Notes: a model not told the origin generated them from the letters alone. DNA of 64,000 nt from Myxococcus xanthus (GCF_006402735.1 NZ_CP017174.1:5273001-5337000), one strand, 5' to 3'. Counted from the stretch's first letter, positions 33,281 through 41,489 are shown. Program-made: numbers and translations.

Positions 33281-34090
33281 TCAGGAGGGCAGCGCGCGTG
33301 ACAGCGCCTGCCGTACCGCCGCGCGCACGGGCGCGGGGACCTCATCCCCGGGGATGCGCCGGCACAGGGACACCGTGCGCTTGAGCGCGTCACACGCCTC
33401 GCTGCAGCGGGGGCAGCGGGACAGATGGTCCTCCAGGCGCACACAGGCGGCCTGGTCCACCTCCTCCACGGCGAACTCCGACAGCTCCTGCGCCAGCTCC
33501 GGACACCCCGCGCCCTGTCCGTGGGCGCCCTCCCCCAGGAGGGTGGCGAGGTGCTCGCGCATCTGGAGCCGAGCGCGGTGCAGCCGGCTCTTGAGCGCCC
33601 GCACCTCGATGCCCACCACGCCAGCCGCCTCCTCGGCCGTGAGCCCCTCCACGTCCCGGAGGATGAGCACCTCTCGATGCGCCTCCGGCAGCGCGAGGAT
33701 GGCCGCCTGCAACACTTCGCCCATCTGCCGCGCGTGGGAGACCATGTCCGGCGTCGCCTCCTCCGCCGCGACGTGCGTGGCCGCGGGCGAGTCGAGCGGC
33801 TGGAAGTCCTCGGGCGCGCCGACGCGGCGGCGGCGCAGGCGGAAGCAGTGCGTGCGGGCCACCTGGTACAACCAGGTGGACAGCGCCGCGTCCCCTCGGA
33901 ACGCGTGGATGCCCCGGAAGGCGGAGAACAGCGTCTCCTGGAGGACCTCCATGGCGTCCTCCTCGGAGCCGCACATGCGCAGGCCAAAGCGGTACACCTG
34001 CTTCTCGTGGCGGGCGAGGACTTCGTCCAGGGCCTTGTCGTCGCCAGCGCGCGCGGCCTCCATCAACTGCTCATCGGTTCGCGTCGACAT
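33281..34090 (-). CDS. ECF sigma factor with fused Cys-rich zinc-finger-like C-terminus
   Basis: 269 residues. Region 2 spans about 8-85 (DALEDVLARHEKQVYRFGLR-like helix, EVLQETLFSAF, STWLYQVART) and region 4 about 125-180 (LPEAHREVLILRDVEGLTAEE, with a helix-turn-helix). After a linker, residues 196-243 carry C196, C216, HLSRCPRC (H222, C226, C229), C233 and C243. This looks like an anti-sigma zinc-finger fused to its sigma. Fused Cys-rich tails are known in metal-sensing myxobacterial ECFs of the CorE type, so metal or redox control is plausible. There is no separate anti-sigma next to it. It is the last gene of the sulfur-gene strand, 84 bases after the porin-like gene. Confidence 0.88.
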   Translation of the reverse strand: MSTRTDEQLMEAARAGDDKALDEVLARHEKQVYRFGLRMCGSEEDAMEVLQETLFSAFRGIHAFRGDAALSTWLYQVARTHCFRLRRRRVGAPEDFQPLDSPAATHVAAEEATPDMVSHARQMGEVLQAAILALPEAHREVLILRDVEGLTAEEAAGVVGIEVRALKSRLHRARLQMREHLATLLGEGAHGQGAGCPELAQELSEFAVEEVDQAACVRLEDHLSRCPRCSEACDALKRTVSLCRRIPGDEVPAPVRAAVRQALSRALPS

Positions 34091-34174
34091 CCGCCCTTCG
34101 CCTCCTCATCGGAAGAACGCCCAGTCACCAGGATGCCTTCCTGGATGGCGCCAGGAGGTTACATCGCGCAATAC

Positions 34175-35251
34175 CTAGCGTCGGTGCTGAAGCGACAGGC
34201 CGAGTTGTCCACTGGCCGCGCCATGGCCGGGAGGCCGCCAGCTCCCTCCCAGCGTGGCTCGAAGCGTCTGCCGGTGGAGATACCAGCTGAGCCCGGCATC
34301 CAGCCGCGCGCCGCCCGGGGCGTCCGCCAAGGCGCCGCCCGTGACTCGCGCCACCAGCGCCCACGGCTCGAGCACCGTGGCCCCCGGCCCCGGCAGGTTG
34401 AGGCCCGCGCGGACATGGGCGAGCAGCGCGTGTCCCTGGGGGAAGGCCACCTGGTGGAGCTCGGCGGAGAGCACCAGCGGACGCAGGCGCAGGAGCGCGT
34501 CCACGCCCCAGGAGCGTGCGTCGCCCCCGGGCTCCGTGCTCCCTTGCAGGGCCAGGGTGAAGCCCTGCCTGAGGCCGAAGTCATTCATGGGCAGGCTGAG
34601 GGAATACGACTCCGCCTCGGGCGCGCCCAGGGTGAGGGCGGCGCGGGCCACGAGCAGGGGCGGTCGCCACGCCCCCTCCGGCCCGGGGCGGTACACCACC
34701 AGGCCCGAATCATAACGCACGCTCCAGCCCTCCCCCCGGAGCAGGCCCCCCACGTCCACCCCCGGCGCGCGCCCAGACTCCGTCCCGGTGAGGTGCTCGC
34801 GCAGGGGGCCTTGCGTGATGGCCTTGTCCAGCGAGTCCACCTCGAAGCCACTGGTGAGGCTCTCCCGGCCCACCTGCGGACGGAACAGCCCCACGCTCAG
34901 CCAGGCACGCTGGGGCAGCACGGTGAAGGTGGCGCTGGCCTCGTGGAGGGCCAGCGGCGGCCCCTGGAGCGGACCGGGCAGGAGGACGAGCCGGTCGAAC
35001 GACACCTCCAGTCCGCCCCGCACCCACGGCGACCCGGTCAGGTGGAGCCCCACCCGCCCACGTCGCAAGCTCACGGTGGCGGCGCCCGGGGTGCTCAGCC
35101 CCTGGTCGATTCGGACCTGGAGCGCCTTCCTGATTTCCAGCCGCGGCCCCTCCTCCACCACCTCCTCGGCCCGGCCCGGCCGCGCCATGCCGGCCAGGGC
35201 CAGCAGGCAGAGGGACAGCACGGTCCGCGTCCTGCGCGTCGCGCGCTCCAT
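34175..35251 (-). CDS. Outer-membrane beta-barrel, phosphate-selective-porin-like
   Basis: 358 residues with a signal peptide (TRRTRTVLSLCLLALAGMARPGRA). A long run of amphipathic beta-strands follows, with phrases typical of OprO/OprP-like anion porins: LEIRKALQVRIDQG near the start, SFDRLVLL, SVGLFRPQVGRESL and ESLTSGFEVDSLDKA. The C-terminal strands end in LGLSLQHRR, not in the usual terminal Phe. It may let sulfur oxyanions cross the outer membrane, judging by neighbours only. It begins 16 bases after the DsrE gene. ATG 35251 is used because the signal peptide starts there. Confidence 0.65.
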   Translation of the reverse strand: MERATRRTRTVLSLCLLALAGMARPGRAEEVVEEGPRLEIRKALQVRIDQGLSTPGAATVSLRRGRVGLHLTGSPWVRGGLEVSFDRLVLLPGPLQGPPLALHEASATFTVLPQRAWLSVGLFRPQVGRESLTSGFEVDSLDKAITQGPLREHLTGTESGRAPGVDVGGLLRGEGWSVRYDSGLVVYRPGPEGAWRPPLLVARAALTLGAPEAESYSLSLPMNDFGLRQGFTLALQGSTEPGGDARSWGVDALLRLRPLVLSAELHQVAFPQGHALLAHVRAGLNLPGPGATVLEPWALVARVTGGALADAPGGARLDAGLSWYLHRQTLRATLGGSWRPPGHGAASGQLGLSLQHRR

Positions 35252-35267
35252 GGGGGGCCACGACTCG

Positions 35268-35729
35268 CTAGTAGCGGATGACCTGGTAGCCCTCGGCCAC
35301 CAGGCGCGACAGCTCCGCCACACCGTCATCCACCACGTCGGCCTGGGGCTGGAGCTTCTTCGGGTCGATGCCAAACTTCTGCAGCGCGGTGCCGCACGCC
35401 ACCAGCCGCACGCCAGCGGCCTTCGCCGCATGGGCCGCCTCGCGGACCTCCGCCGGCACGGCCTTCACCGTCGGGTCCAGCGCCACCACCGCGCGGCCGT
35501 AGGTGAGCCACACCACGTCCGAGAGGTAGCCCGACTCCTTGGCGTTCTTCACGTGCCGGAGGGAGCTGGAGAGGGTGCCGATGTCCTCCAGGCCCGTGTT
35601 GGCCACGAAGACGAGCTTGCCCTGGCGAGCGGGCACCTCCTTCTTCGCGGGCTGGGACGGCGACGCGGCGAGCGTGGCCAGGGGACCGGTGACGAGCGCG
35701 ATGACGAGCAACGGCAGGAAGCGATTCAT
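35268..35729 (-). CDS. Periplasmic DsrE-family protein
   Basis: 153 residues with a cleavable signal peptide (RFLPLLVIALVTGPLATLAA). The mature part is a DsrE/DsrF-type alpha/beta fold: KLVFVANTGLED start, a central helix and the Cys-bearing strand VRLVACGTAL, where the Cys is the usual sulfur-carrying position. Family members bind or relay persulfide sulfur. Here it would work outside the cytoplasm, consistent with the SoxB-like and rhodanese lipoproteins upstream. The start at ATG 35729 fits the signal peptide. Confidence 0.8.
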   Translation of the reverse strand: MNRFLPLLVIALVTGPLATLAASPSQPAKKEVPARQGKLVFVANTGLEDIGTLSSSLRHVKNAKESGYLSDVVWLTYGRAVVALDPTVKAVPAEVREAAHAAKAAGVRLVACGTALQKFGIDPKKLQPQADVVDDGVAELSRLVAEGYQVIRY

Positions 35730-35772
35730 CTGGACGGACTCCGAAGCGGTTCGAGGACGACTGATTCGAGGA

Positions 35773-36816
35773 CTACTGGATGGACAGCACATGGATGAGC
35801 CCCCAGGCGGACAGCGCCAGGGCGGCGAAACCAACGAGGCCCGCGTAGACGACCCGCATGCCCGCGCGGCGGACCATGCTCAGGTGGGTGCCAAGCCCCA
35901 TGGCCGCCATGGCCATCACCATGAGGAAGACGCTGGCGGTGGAGAGCCACGCCTTGGCGACGGCGGGCACCACGCCCACCGTGCCCAGCACGCCCACCGC
36001 GAGGAAGCCGATGACGAACCACGGGATGGGCGGCTCCTTCAGCGAGTAGCGCACCTGCCCGCCCGCGCCGGAGACCAGCCCCAGCACCACGAGCGCGGGG
36101 GCCAGCAGCACCACGCGGGTGAGCTTGACCAGCGTGCCCAGGTCCCCGGCGGAGGTGCCCCAGGTGAAGGCCGCGGCCATGACCTGCGCCACCTCATGCA
36201 ACGTGGCGCCCGACAGGATGGCGAGCTGCGCGGTGCTCAGCCCCAGCAGCGGCCCCACGAAGACGTAGAAGAGGACGCCCACCGTGCCCAGGATTCCGCA
36301 CAGCCCCACCGCCAGCGTGGTGTCCTCCTCCTCCGCGCGGGTGACGGAGCTGGCGGCCACCACCGCACTGGCACCACAAATGGAAGTCCCCACCGCCAGC
36401 AGCGTGCCCAGCTTCTCCGGCACGCCGAAGCGCTTCGTCACCCAACGGATGCCCAGAATGCCGCCGACGATGACGGCCAGGGCCAGCAGCAGCACGCGTG
36501 GGCCCACCTTCGCCACCAGCCCGAAGTCGAGCCGCGCTCCCATCAGCACGATGCCCAATCGCAGCACCGTGCGCGCCGAGTAGCGCGTGCCCTCCATCAG
36601 GCCGGGGGCCAGCCCCAGGGCCGTGCGCAGTGAGATGCCAATCAGCAGGGCCACCGTGAGGGGCCCCACCACCTTGAGGCCGGGGAGCGTAGCCAGCCCG
36701 TAGCTGACCACCGCCAGTCCAGCGGCGAGCCCGAGCCCCGGCAGCCGCCGGCGCCAGGGGCCTCCGGGCGGAGGCGCGGCGGAAATCGAGTCGGAAGCGG
36801 CGAGAGGTGCGGTCAT
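35773..36816 (-). CDS. YeiH-family (UPF0324) putative sulfate exporter
   Basis: 347 residues with about ten membrane segments. Family landmarks include VGPLTVALLIGISL, ARTVLRLGIVLMGARLDF, GTSICGASAVVA and LSGATLHEVAQVMAA. YeiH-type proteins are usually annotated as putative sulfate exporters, though biochemical proof is thin. In this neighbourhood removal of sulfite or sulfate formed by sulfur oxidation would make sense. ATG 36816 lies 29 bases after the SoxB-like stop. Much longer in-frame upstream sequence exists but overlaps the SoxB-like gene and is not membrane-like. Confidence 0.85.
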   Translation of the reverse strand: MTAPLAASDSISAAPPPGGPWRRRLPGLGLAAGLAVVSYGLATLPGLKVVGPLTVALLIGISLRTALGLAPGLMEGTRYSARTVLRLGIVLMGARLDFGLVAKVGPRVLLLALAVIVGGILGIRWVTKRFGVPEKLGTLLAVGTSICGASAVVAASSVTRAEEEDTTLAVGLCGILGTVGVLFYVFVGPLLGLSTAQLAILSGATLHEVAQVMAAAFTWGTSAGDLGTLVKLTRVVLLAPALVVLGLVSGAGGQVRYSLKEPPIPWFVIGFLAVGVLGTVGVVPAVAKAWLSTASVFLMVMAMAAMGLGTHLSMVRRAGMRVVYAGLVGFAALALSAWGLIHVLSIQ

Positions 36817-36845
36817 TTCGGGGGGACGGTGGGGGGAAGTCGCGC

Positions 36846-38444
36846 TCACGGTTGAACCTGCTGGGTGCGGAGCACGGCCGGCAGGTCCTCGCCCACCGCG
36901 CGGCCCTCCAGCGACTCGCTCAGTCGCGGCTTGCCGGCGAGGAAACGGCGCACCGCCTCGTGCGCGTCCACGTCGAGCACTTGCGGCTCCTGGACGCCGG
37001 GGATGCGGCAGAGCATGTCCGGCGAGTCCCCTTCCCGCTCGCAGGCCGTCACGGTGTAGAGGCGCTCGTCCACCACCGGCTCGCCAGCGACCTCCAGGGC
37101 GAGGAGGCGCTGCCCCTTGGGGGCCTCCGAGCGGAAGCGCAGCGTCATCCCCGAGGGGCGCGGCAGCCACCCGCCGAAGCGCTTCTCCGGGTTCTTCGCG
37201 AAAACGTTCTCCAGCTCCTGCTCCCAGAAGGCGCGAAGCTGGCGGCCACTCACCTTGCCCGTCTTCAGCTTGTTGGTGATGGGAAAGAAGTTCCACAGGT
37301 CCGCCTCGCGCACGGGCCCGGGCAGCAGCGGCGTGCCGAAGCGGAAGCCGTTGGAGAGGCCGATCTCCGTCCCGCCAGCGGCGCGGATGGCGTCAGCCAG
37401 CACGTTGTCCAGCGGGTTCTCCACCACCGCGTAGCGCGCGAGCGTCACGTCGGTGTGCCCCACCGGCGAGGACAGCTGCTCCTCATAAGGCGCGAGCGCG
37501 GCGTCCACGAGCCGCGCCACCTCCGGGTCCTCGGGGAAGCGCGACGCGGTCAGCTCGATGAGCTCCCAGCGGCGGTCCACCACCTTCCCATCCTCCAGCC
37601 ACAAGTCCATCCGGCCGAGGAAGGAGCCGAAGGCGCCAGGCTCCACCACCCAGCTACCAGCCTGCTCGATGGGTTCATAGGTGCGCTCGTGCGTGTCGCT
37701 GGACAGGTGGGCGTCCACGCCAGACACCCGGGCGGCGAGCCCCACGGCCTTGGCGAGCCCCACGTGCGACATCAAGAGCACCACCTGGGCGCCCTCGCGC
37801 TCGCGCACCTCGCGCACCAGCTCCGGCAGCGCCTCCGGGCCGTCGTAGCGCAGCCCCTTGCTGTACCCCGGGGGCTGACGGCGCGGGACGTCCGGGTCCG
37901 TGAAGCCCACCACGGCCACCTTCACCCCGCCTACCTCCTTCACCAGGTACGGCGGGAAGAGCCGTTCACCGCTGGCCGCATCACGCAGGTTGGCAGCGAA
38001 GAGCGGATGCTTCAGCTCACGGGCGCGCTGACGCAGCACCGCGGGGCCGTACACCACCTCCCAGTTGCCGGGGACCGCGCCGTCCAGCCCGAGCGCATTG
38101 AGCGGCTCGATGAGGGCGCCACCCTCGGTGAGGGCCGCCGCGCCCGAGCCTTGAATCGTGTCGCCGGCGTCGAGCACCAGCACGTCACCACCTCGCTCGG
38201 CCCGAATCTGTTGGATGGCGGCGGCGACGCGGGCGAAGCCGCCCGCCATCTCGATGCGCTCCTTCCCGTCGCGCCAGAAGAGCTCCGGGTGGGCGCGCAT
38301 TTGCGCATGCAGGTCCGCCACGTAGAGGACGGTGAGCTGCTGGCGCTGGGACGTGGGAGCGCTGGCGGTGACGGGGGGCCGGGATGAAGCACAGCCGGAG
38401 GCCAGGGCGACCAGCGCGCCGAGCGCGAACAGGAGACGGGACAT
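36846..38444 (-). CDS. SoxB-like / 5'-nucleotidase-family lipoprotein
   Basis: 532 residues. A lipobox ends the signal peptide (LVALASGC, Cys 18). The metallophosphatase half has VADLHA (Asp 44, His 46), LDAGDTIQGS (Asp 95), GNWE (Asn 127), MSHVGL and SSDTHERTY. The C-terminal 5'-nucleotidase half has SNGFRFG and a SoxB-like stretch with ACEREG, DMLCRIPG and then DAHEAVRRFL. SoxB hydrolyses sulfate from the thiosulfate-bound SoxYZ carrier. No soxYZ or soxAX is seen nearby, so either a 5'-nucleotidase or a modified sulfur role is possible. The surrounding genes favour sulfur. Confidence 0.75.
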   Translation of the reverse strand: MSRLLFALGALVALASGCASSRPPVTASAPTSQRQQLTVLYVADLHAQMRAHPELFWRDGKERIEMAGGFARVAAAIQQIRAERGGDVLVLDAGDTIQGSGAAALTEGGALIEPLNALGLDGAVPGNWEVVYGPAVLRQRARELKHPLFAANLRDAASGERLFPPYLVKEVGGVKVAVVGFTDPDVPRRQPPGYSKGLRYDGPEALPELVREVREREGAQVVLLMSHVGLAKAVGLAARVSGVDAHLSSDTHERTYEPIEQAGSWVVEPGAFGSFLGRMDLWLEDGKVVDRRWELIELTASRFPEDPEVARLVDAALAPYEEQLSSPVGHTDVTLARYAVVENPLDNVLADAIRAAGGTEIGLSNGFRFGTPLLPGPVREADLWNFFPITNKLKTGKVSGRQLRAFWEQELENVFAKNPEKRFGGWLPRPSGMTLRFRSEAPKGQRLLALEVAGEPVVDERLYTVTACEREGDSPDMLCRIPGVQEPQVLDVDAHEAVRRFLAGKPRLSESLEGRAVGEDLPAVLRTQQVQP

Positions 38445-38544
38445 CGTGGAGCACCTTGCGAGGGGTGAAAGGAGACAGCGGAGGTGACACGAGGTGCGCC
38501 GCGCGAAGTTCCCGGACGGCGGCTCACCTCGAACGCCTCGCGCA

Positions 38545-38898
38545 TCACGGCCACGTCGACATGGGGCCGAGATTGAAGACGTCCTGGAACCCCTGCTCCT
38601 TCAACAGGCGCTCGGCACGGCCGCTGCGCGCGCCACTGCGGCAGTAGACAACCACGGGCGTCTGTGGCGAGCCAAGCTCTCCAAACCGCCGTGCCAGTTC
38701 ATCCACCGGGATGTTCACCGCGCCTGGCAGGTGACCGGAGGCGAACTCCTCGGGCGTGCGGACATCCACCAGCGTGGCGCCCGCCTCCACCCTGCGGCGG
38801 GCCTCGGACCCCGCCGCGGCGTCACCTGGACGCGGGCGCGTACAGGCGGCGAAGAAGAGACCCATGAACACGGCGGCGACGACGAAAATGACCTTCAT
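38545..38898 (-). CDS. Rhodanese-domain lipoprotein
   Basis: 117 residues. The signal peptide ends in FFAAC (lipobox). A single rhodanese domain follows: TLVDVRTPEEFASGHLPGA and the active-site loop VVYCRSGARSGRAERLL with the Cys nucleophile. It would move sulfane sulfur in the envelope. It is the first gene of the minus-strand sulfur operon (rhodanese, SoxB-like, YeiH, DsrE, porin, possibly the ECF). ATG 38898 is chosen over an upstream start because the signal peptide begins there. Confidence 0.88.
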   Translation of the reverse strand: MKVIFVVAAVFMGLFFAACTRPRPGDAAAGSEARRRVEAGATLVDVRTPEEFASGHLPGAVNIPVDELARRFGELGSPQTPVVVYCRSGARSGRAERLLKEQGFQDVFNLGPMSTWP

Positions 38899-38955
38899 GG
38901 CGCGGCTCCAAGCGACACCGGTGGCCACTGGCCCCCGGGAAGTGCGTACAGCCTG

Positions 38956-38985
38956 ATGAGAGCCGTGGCGACGGCCAAAGGATTC
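38956..38985 (-). promoter_or_regulatory. Sulfur-regulon promoter element upstream of rhodanese/SoxB-like operon
   Basis: Read on the minus strand: GAATCCTTTG, 10 bases, then CGGCTCTCAT, ending about 57 bases before the ATG at 38898. The same two blocks with identical spacing precede the dioxygenase gene (41443-41472) and, slightly altered, the YeeE gene (41400-41429). This suggests a shared -35/-10-like promoter. Confidence 0.6.
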
Positions 38986-39110
38986 AGCGCCCGTCCCGCC
39001 CGGCAGCCCGGTCGCGACAAGGGCACGCGGACGCGCGCACTCCCGCCTCCCCCAACGGCCGTCGGGGACGGTTCGGCCGCCGCTTCCGGCCTGGCCCCGC
39101 CCCAGCCGCC

Positions 39111-39872
39111 TTAGGGAGAGAGGCGGGCCAGCGCGGCCAAGAGCACCGCGGGCTCCAGTTCAGAGACGGCCAGCGCGGCCCGCTCGCCCCCACCAGGCAG
39201 CACGCAGATGCGCTCTCCCACGGGCCCTTGCGTGCACCGAGGCCCGTCACCAGCGAAGCGGGCTGCCTCCTGCGCCGCCGTCGAGCCCGGCAGGGGAAGG
39301 AAGAGCGTCATCGCCTTGCCCCCTTCGTGCCGGTACAGCAACGAGGCGGAGAGCTTTCCATGCAACCGGCAGCGACGGGCCCCCAGCAGCGTCGCGCCTG
39401 GCACCACCGGCACCTCCACCGGATAGCCCACCTCCCGCTCCACCCACGCCTTCACCTCGGCCGGGTCCGAGGACTCGAACTCACAGGGGGCGATCCGGGA
39501 GAAGGCCTTGAGGTGGTGCCGCTCGAGGTCCATCGCCAGCGCCTCGTTCATGCCACTGGGCCATGATGTCCAGAGGACCCCCACCGACGCGAGCACCGCG
39601 GCCAGGCCCGCCGCCAGCCTCCGCCTGGGGAAGAACGGCCGGGGGCGCGGCGCCAGCCGCGTGACACGCTCCGCCAGTTCGGGCGGGACTCGCTGCTCCG
39701 CGGCGCCCTCCGCCCTCAGCGCCTGCCGCAGCGACGCATAGCGGGCAGCCTCCCGGGCACAGCCCGCGCATCGGGACAGGTGGTGCGCCACCGCCTGCTG
39801 CTCATGCGCCTGGACCTCACCGTCGAACCACGCGGAGAGACGCTCCTGCCACTGGGGGCTACAGGCTTCCAT
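39111..39872 (-). CDS. Transmembrane anti-sigma factor with zinc-finger domain
   Basis: 253 residues. The N-terminal zinc-binding anti-sigma motif is HHLSRCAGC (HxxxCxxC), followed by a basic stretch and one membrane helix (RLAAGLAAVLASVGVLW). The C-terminal domain, probably periplasmic, has paired cysteines (PCEF, RRCRLHG, RCTQG, RICVLPG) that could sense redox state or sulfur species. It overlaps the 3' end of the ECF sigma gene by 14 bases, the usual arrangement for a sigma/anti-sigma pair. ATG 39872 is chosen because the zinc-finger fold starts there. Confidence 0.88.
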   Translation of the reverse strand: MEACSPQWQERLSAWFDGEVQAHEQQAVAHHLSRCAGCAREAARYASLRQALRAEGAAEQRVPPELAERVTRLAPRPRPFFPRRRLAAGLAAVLASVGVLWTSWPSGMNEALAMDLERHHLKAFSRIAPCEFESSDPAEVKAWVEREVGYPVEVPVVPGATLLGARRCRLHGKLSASLLYRHEGGKAMTLFLPLPGSTAAQEAARFAGDGPRCTQGPVGERICVLPGGGERAALAVSELEPAVLLAALARLSP

Positions 39873-40386
39873 GGACCTTCTCCTTCTCGAGGAAGTCGAG
39901 CATCGCCAGCCGCGCCCTCGCCAGCCGCGAGCGCACGGTGCCCACCGGGCAGCCATGCACCTGAGCAATCTCCTCGTAGCTCAGCTCCTCGACTTCCCGC
40001 AGCCACAACGTGTCGCGCCACTCCGGCGCCAGGGAGTCGAGCGCCGCCTGCATCCCCGCACTCAAGGTGCGGGCGTGCAGCTCCGCCTCCAGGTCCGCGG
40101 AAGGCTCCGGAGGAAGCGCCCGGCCCAGCCCGCCCTCCAGCACCTCCAGGTGAGGCCGCAGACCCCGGCGGGAGTTGAGGTACACGGTGCGCTGTATGGT
40201 GAGCAGCCAGGCCTTGAGGCGCTCGGTCTCTCTCAGCGCGCCGCGCTGCTCCAGGGCGCGCGCCAGCGTCTCCTGTACCAGGTCATCCGCCTCCGCGGCG
40301 CTGCCCGTCAGCCGACGCCCCACCCGTCTCAAGACGGGCAGGTGCTCCAGGGCACGTTCGATGAAGGCGCGGGCGCTCACGGGCAT
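39859..40386 (-). CDS. ECF RNA polymerase sigma factor
   Basis: 175 residues. Region 2 has EADDLVQETLARAL and LKAWLLTIQRTVYLNSRR. Region 4 has LAPEWRDTLWLREVEELSYEEIAQ followed by CPVGTVRSRLARAR, a clear helix-turn-helix. Paired with the overlapping membrane anti-sigma gene. Its own upstream sequence contains GGAACC and CGTC, so autoregulation is likely. It sits between the two halves of the sulfur gene set and is a candidate regulator of it. Confidence 0.93.
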   Translation of the reverse strand: MPVSARAFIERALEHLPVLRRVGRRLTGSAAEADDLVQETLARALEQRGALRETERLKAWLLTIQRTVYLNSRRGLRPHLEVLEGGLGRALPPEPSADLEAELHARTLSAGMQAALDSLAPEWRDTLWLREVEELSYEEIAQVHGCPVGTVRSRLARARLAMLDFLEKEKVHGSL

Positions 40387-40394
40387 GAGGACAC

Positions 40395-40416
40395 GACGGG
40401 GCGGGTAAAAGGTTCC
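40395..40416 (-). promoter_or_regulatory. ECF-type promoter before the sigma gene
   Basis: On the minus strand GGAACC at 40416-40411 is followed, 12 bases later, by CGTC at 40398-40395. These are the classic ECF -35 and -10 cores, though the spacing is 2-3 bases short. The CGTC lies only about 9 bases before the ATG, so the transcript would be nearly leaderless. The block GAACCTTTT also resembles the sulfur-regulon element. Confidence 0.4.
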
Positions 40417-40479
40417 CGGTGAAGGACGAGGGTGCTCGGGAAGCTGGAGCGCCCTTGTCTCCTCGTGGCGGGCACAGGG

Positions 40480-40956
40480 TCACGGAGCGGGCGTCGCGCC
40501 CACGCGCGGCGTCCCAGGACGCTGTGAGCCCGCGCCTACACCGATTCGAGCTTGCAGCACCTGCGCCAGGTAGAAGCCCGCGAACATGGCGGGCACGAAG
40601 ACAAGCAACGGGAAGGCCCCGGTCGCCAGCGAGGTGAGCGCGGGACCGGGGCAGTAGCCGCCCAGCCCCCAGCCCACGCCAAAGAGGGCCGCGCCCACGA
40701 GGAGCTTCGAGTCCGGCTTGCTGGCTGGGAGCGAAGGGAACTTCGCGGCGAACAGCGGCTGCGCGCGCTGGTGGATGAGGGGCCGCAGCGCCGCGTGAAC
40801 GGCGATGGCGCCGCCCATCACGAACGCGAGCCGGTAGTCCCAGTCGCCTGCGATGTCGAGGAAGCCGAGGACGTTGGCCGGGTCCGTCATGCCGGCGAGG
40901 CCCAGGCCGAGGGCGAAGATGAGGCCGCTGAGGAACGCACTGAGGGAGGGACGCAT
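40480..40956 (-). CDS. YeeE/YedE-family half-transporter (DUF6691 type)
   Basis: 158 residues with four membrane segments. Signatures are GLGLAGMTDPANVLGFLDI near the N-terminus and GVGWGLGGYCPGPA with the conserved Cys. Proteins of this group occur as adjacent pairs and carry sulfur compounds; YeeE is a known thiosulfate importer. This is the second of the pair, 11 bases after the first. The paired genes next to an ETHE1-like dioxygenase and TauE resemble the bigR operon of plant-associated bacteria. Confidence 0.87.
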   Translation of the reverse strand: MRPSLSAFLSGLIFALGLGLAGMTDPANVLGFLDIAGDWDYRLAFVMGGAIAVHAALRPLIHQRAQPLFAAKFPSLPASKPDSKLLVGAALFGVGWGLGGYCPGPALTSLATGAFPLLVFVPAMFAGFYLAQVLQARIGVGAGSQRPGTPRVGATPAP

Positions 40957-40967
40957 GGGGGCTTTCT

Positions 40968-41393
40968 CTAGAGGACGTGGCGGACCAGGAAGACGGTGAG
41001 GACGCCGGTGGCCATGAAGGTGAGCGTGGCGGCGATGGAGCGGACCGAGCCCCGGCTGATGCCGCAGACGCCGTGCCCGCTGGTGCAGCCGTTGCCCAGC
41101 CGCGAGCCGAACCCCACCAGCAGTCCGGCCCCCGCCAGCAGCCAGAGGCCGCCCGCGTTCGGGGCCGAGGGCGCCGGGAAGGAGCCAGGGCGCAACCAGG
41201 AGAGCAGCAGGCCCCCGGCGAGCAGCCCGGCGAAGAAGAGCACGCGCCAGGCGACGTCACCGCGCACGGGGGCCAGCAGCGAGCCCACCACGCCGCTGAT
41301 GCCGGCGACCCGGCCGTTGGCCAGGAGCAACAGGGATGCGCTCAGCCCGATGAGGGCCCCGCCCAGGAGAGGAAGGAGGATGGAGGAAGTCAT
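40968..41393 (-). CDS. YeeE/YedE-family half-transporter
   Basis: 141 residues with four membrane segments. The diagnostic segment [19 protein letters not shown] contains two cysteines that could handle sulfane sulfur, followed by [13 protein letters not shown]. It is the partner of the DUF6691-type protein downstream. The gene is divergent from the persulfide dioxygenase gene. Its ATG is only about 7 bases from the end of the promoter-like element and lacks a Shine-Dalgarno, which suggests leaderless translation. Confidence 0.87.
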   Translation of the reverse strand: MTSSILLPLLGGALIGLSASLLLLANGRVAGISGVVGSLLAPVRGDVAWRVLFFAGLLAGGLLLSWLRPGSFPAPSAPNAGGLWLLAGAGLLVGFGSRLGNGCTSGHGVCGISRGSVRSIAATLTFMATGVLTVFLVRHVL

Positions 41394-41399
41394 GTCTCA

Positions 41400-41429
41400 G
41401 TAGGAGCCAGGTTTCGGTGAAAAGGATTC
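41400..41429 (-). promoter_or_regulatory. Sulfur-regulon promoter element for the YeeE pair
   Basis: Minus strand: GAATCCTTTT, 10 bases, TGGCTCCTAC. The first block is identical in nine positions to the elements at 41443 and 38985, and the GGCTC core is at the same distance. It ends 7 bases before the ATG at 41393. Confidence 0.55.
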
Positions 41430-41451
41430 ACCGACGTCGGCCGAATCCTTT
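41414..41451. promoter_or_regulatory. Nested inverted repeats between divergent sulfur operons
   Basis: Three dyads overlap. TCGGTGAA (41414-41421) pairs with TTCACCGA (41427-41434). AAAGGATTC (41421-41429) pairs with GAATCCTTT (41443-41451). CCGACGTCGG (41431-41440) is a perfect palindrome at the centre. Part of the symmetry follows from having the same promoter block facing both ways. The central palindrome and the 8-bp dyad are extra and could be a repressor site, as in bigR-type operons. Confidence 0.6.
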
Positions 41452-41472
41452 GTTCGCGCCCCGGGCTCTCAT
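41443..41472 (+). promoter_or_regulatory. Sulfur-regulon promoter element for the dioxygenase operon
   Basis: GAATCCTTTG, 10 bases, GGGCTCTCAT. It matches the element before the rhodanese/SoxB-like operon in 19 of 20 conserved positions. It ends 17 bases before the ATG at 41490, with AGGAGG in between. Confidence 0.6.
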
Positions 41473-41489
41473 GGGCAGGAGGCTTCGAC

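Noticed and set aside
35773-37296. Long N-terminal extension of the YeiH-type transporter frame
   Set aside because: It overlaps the SoxB-like gene and is Gly/Arg/Pro-rich without membrane segments; ATG 36816 is the sound start.
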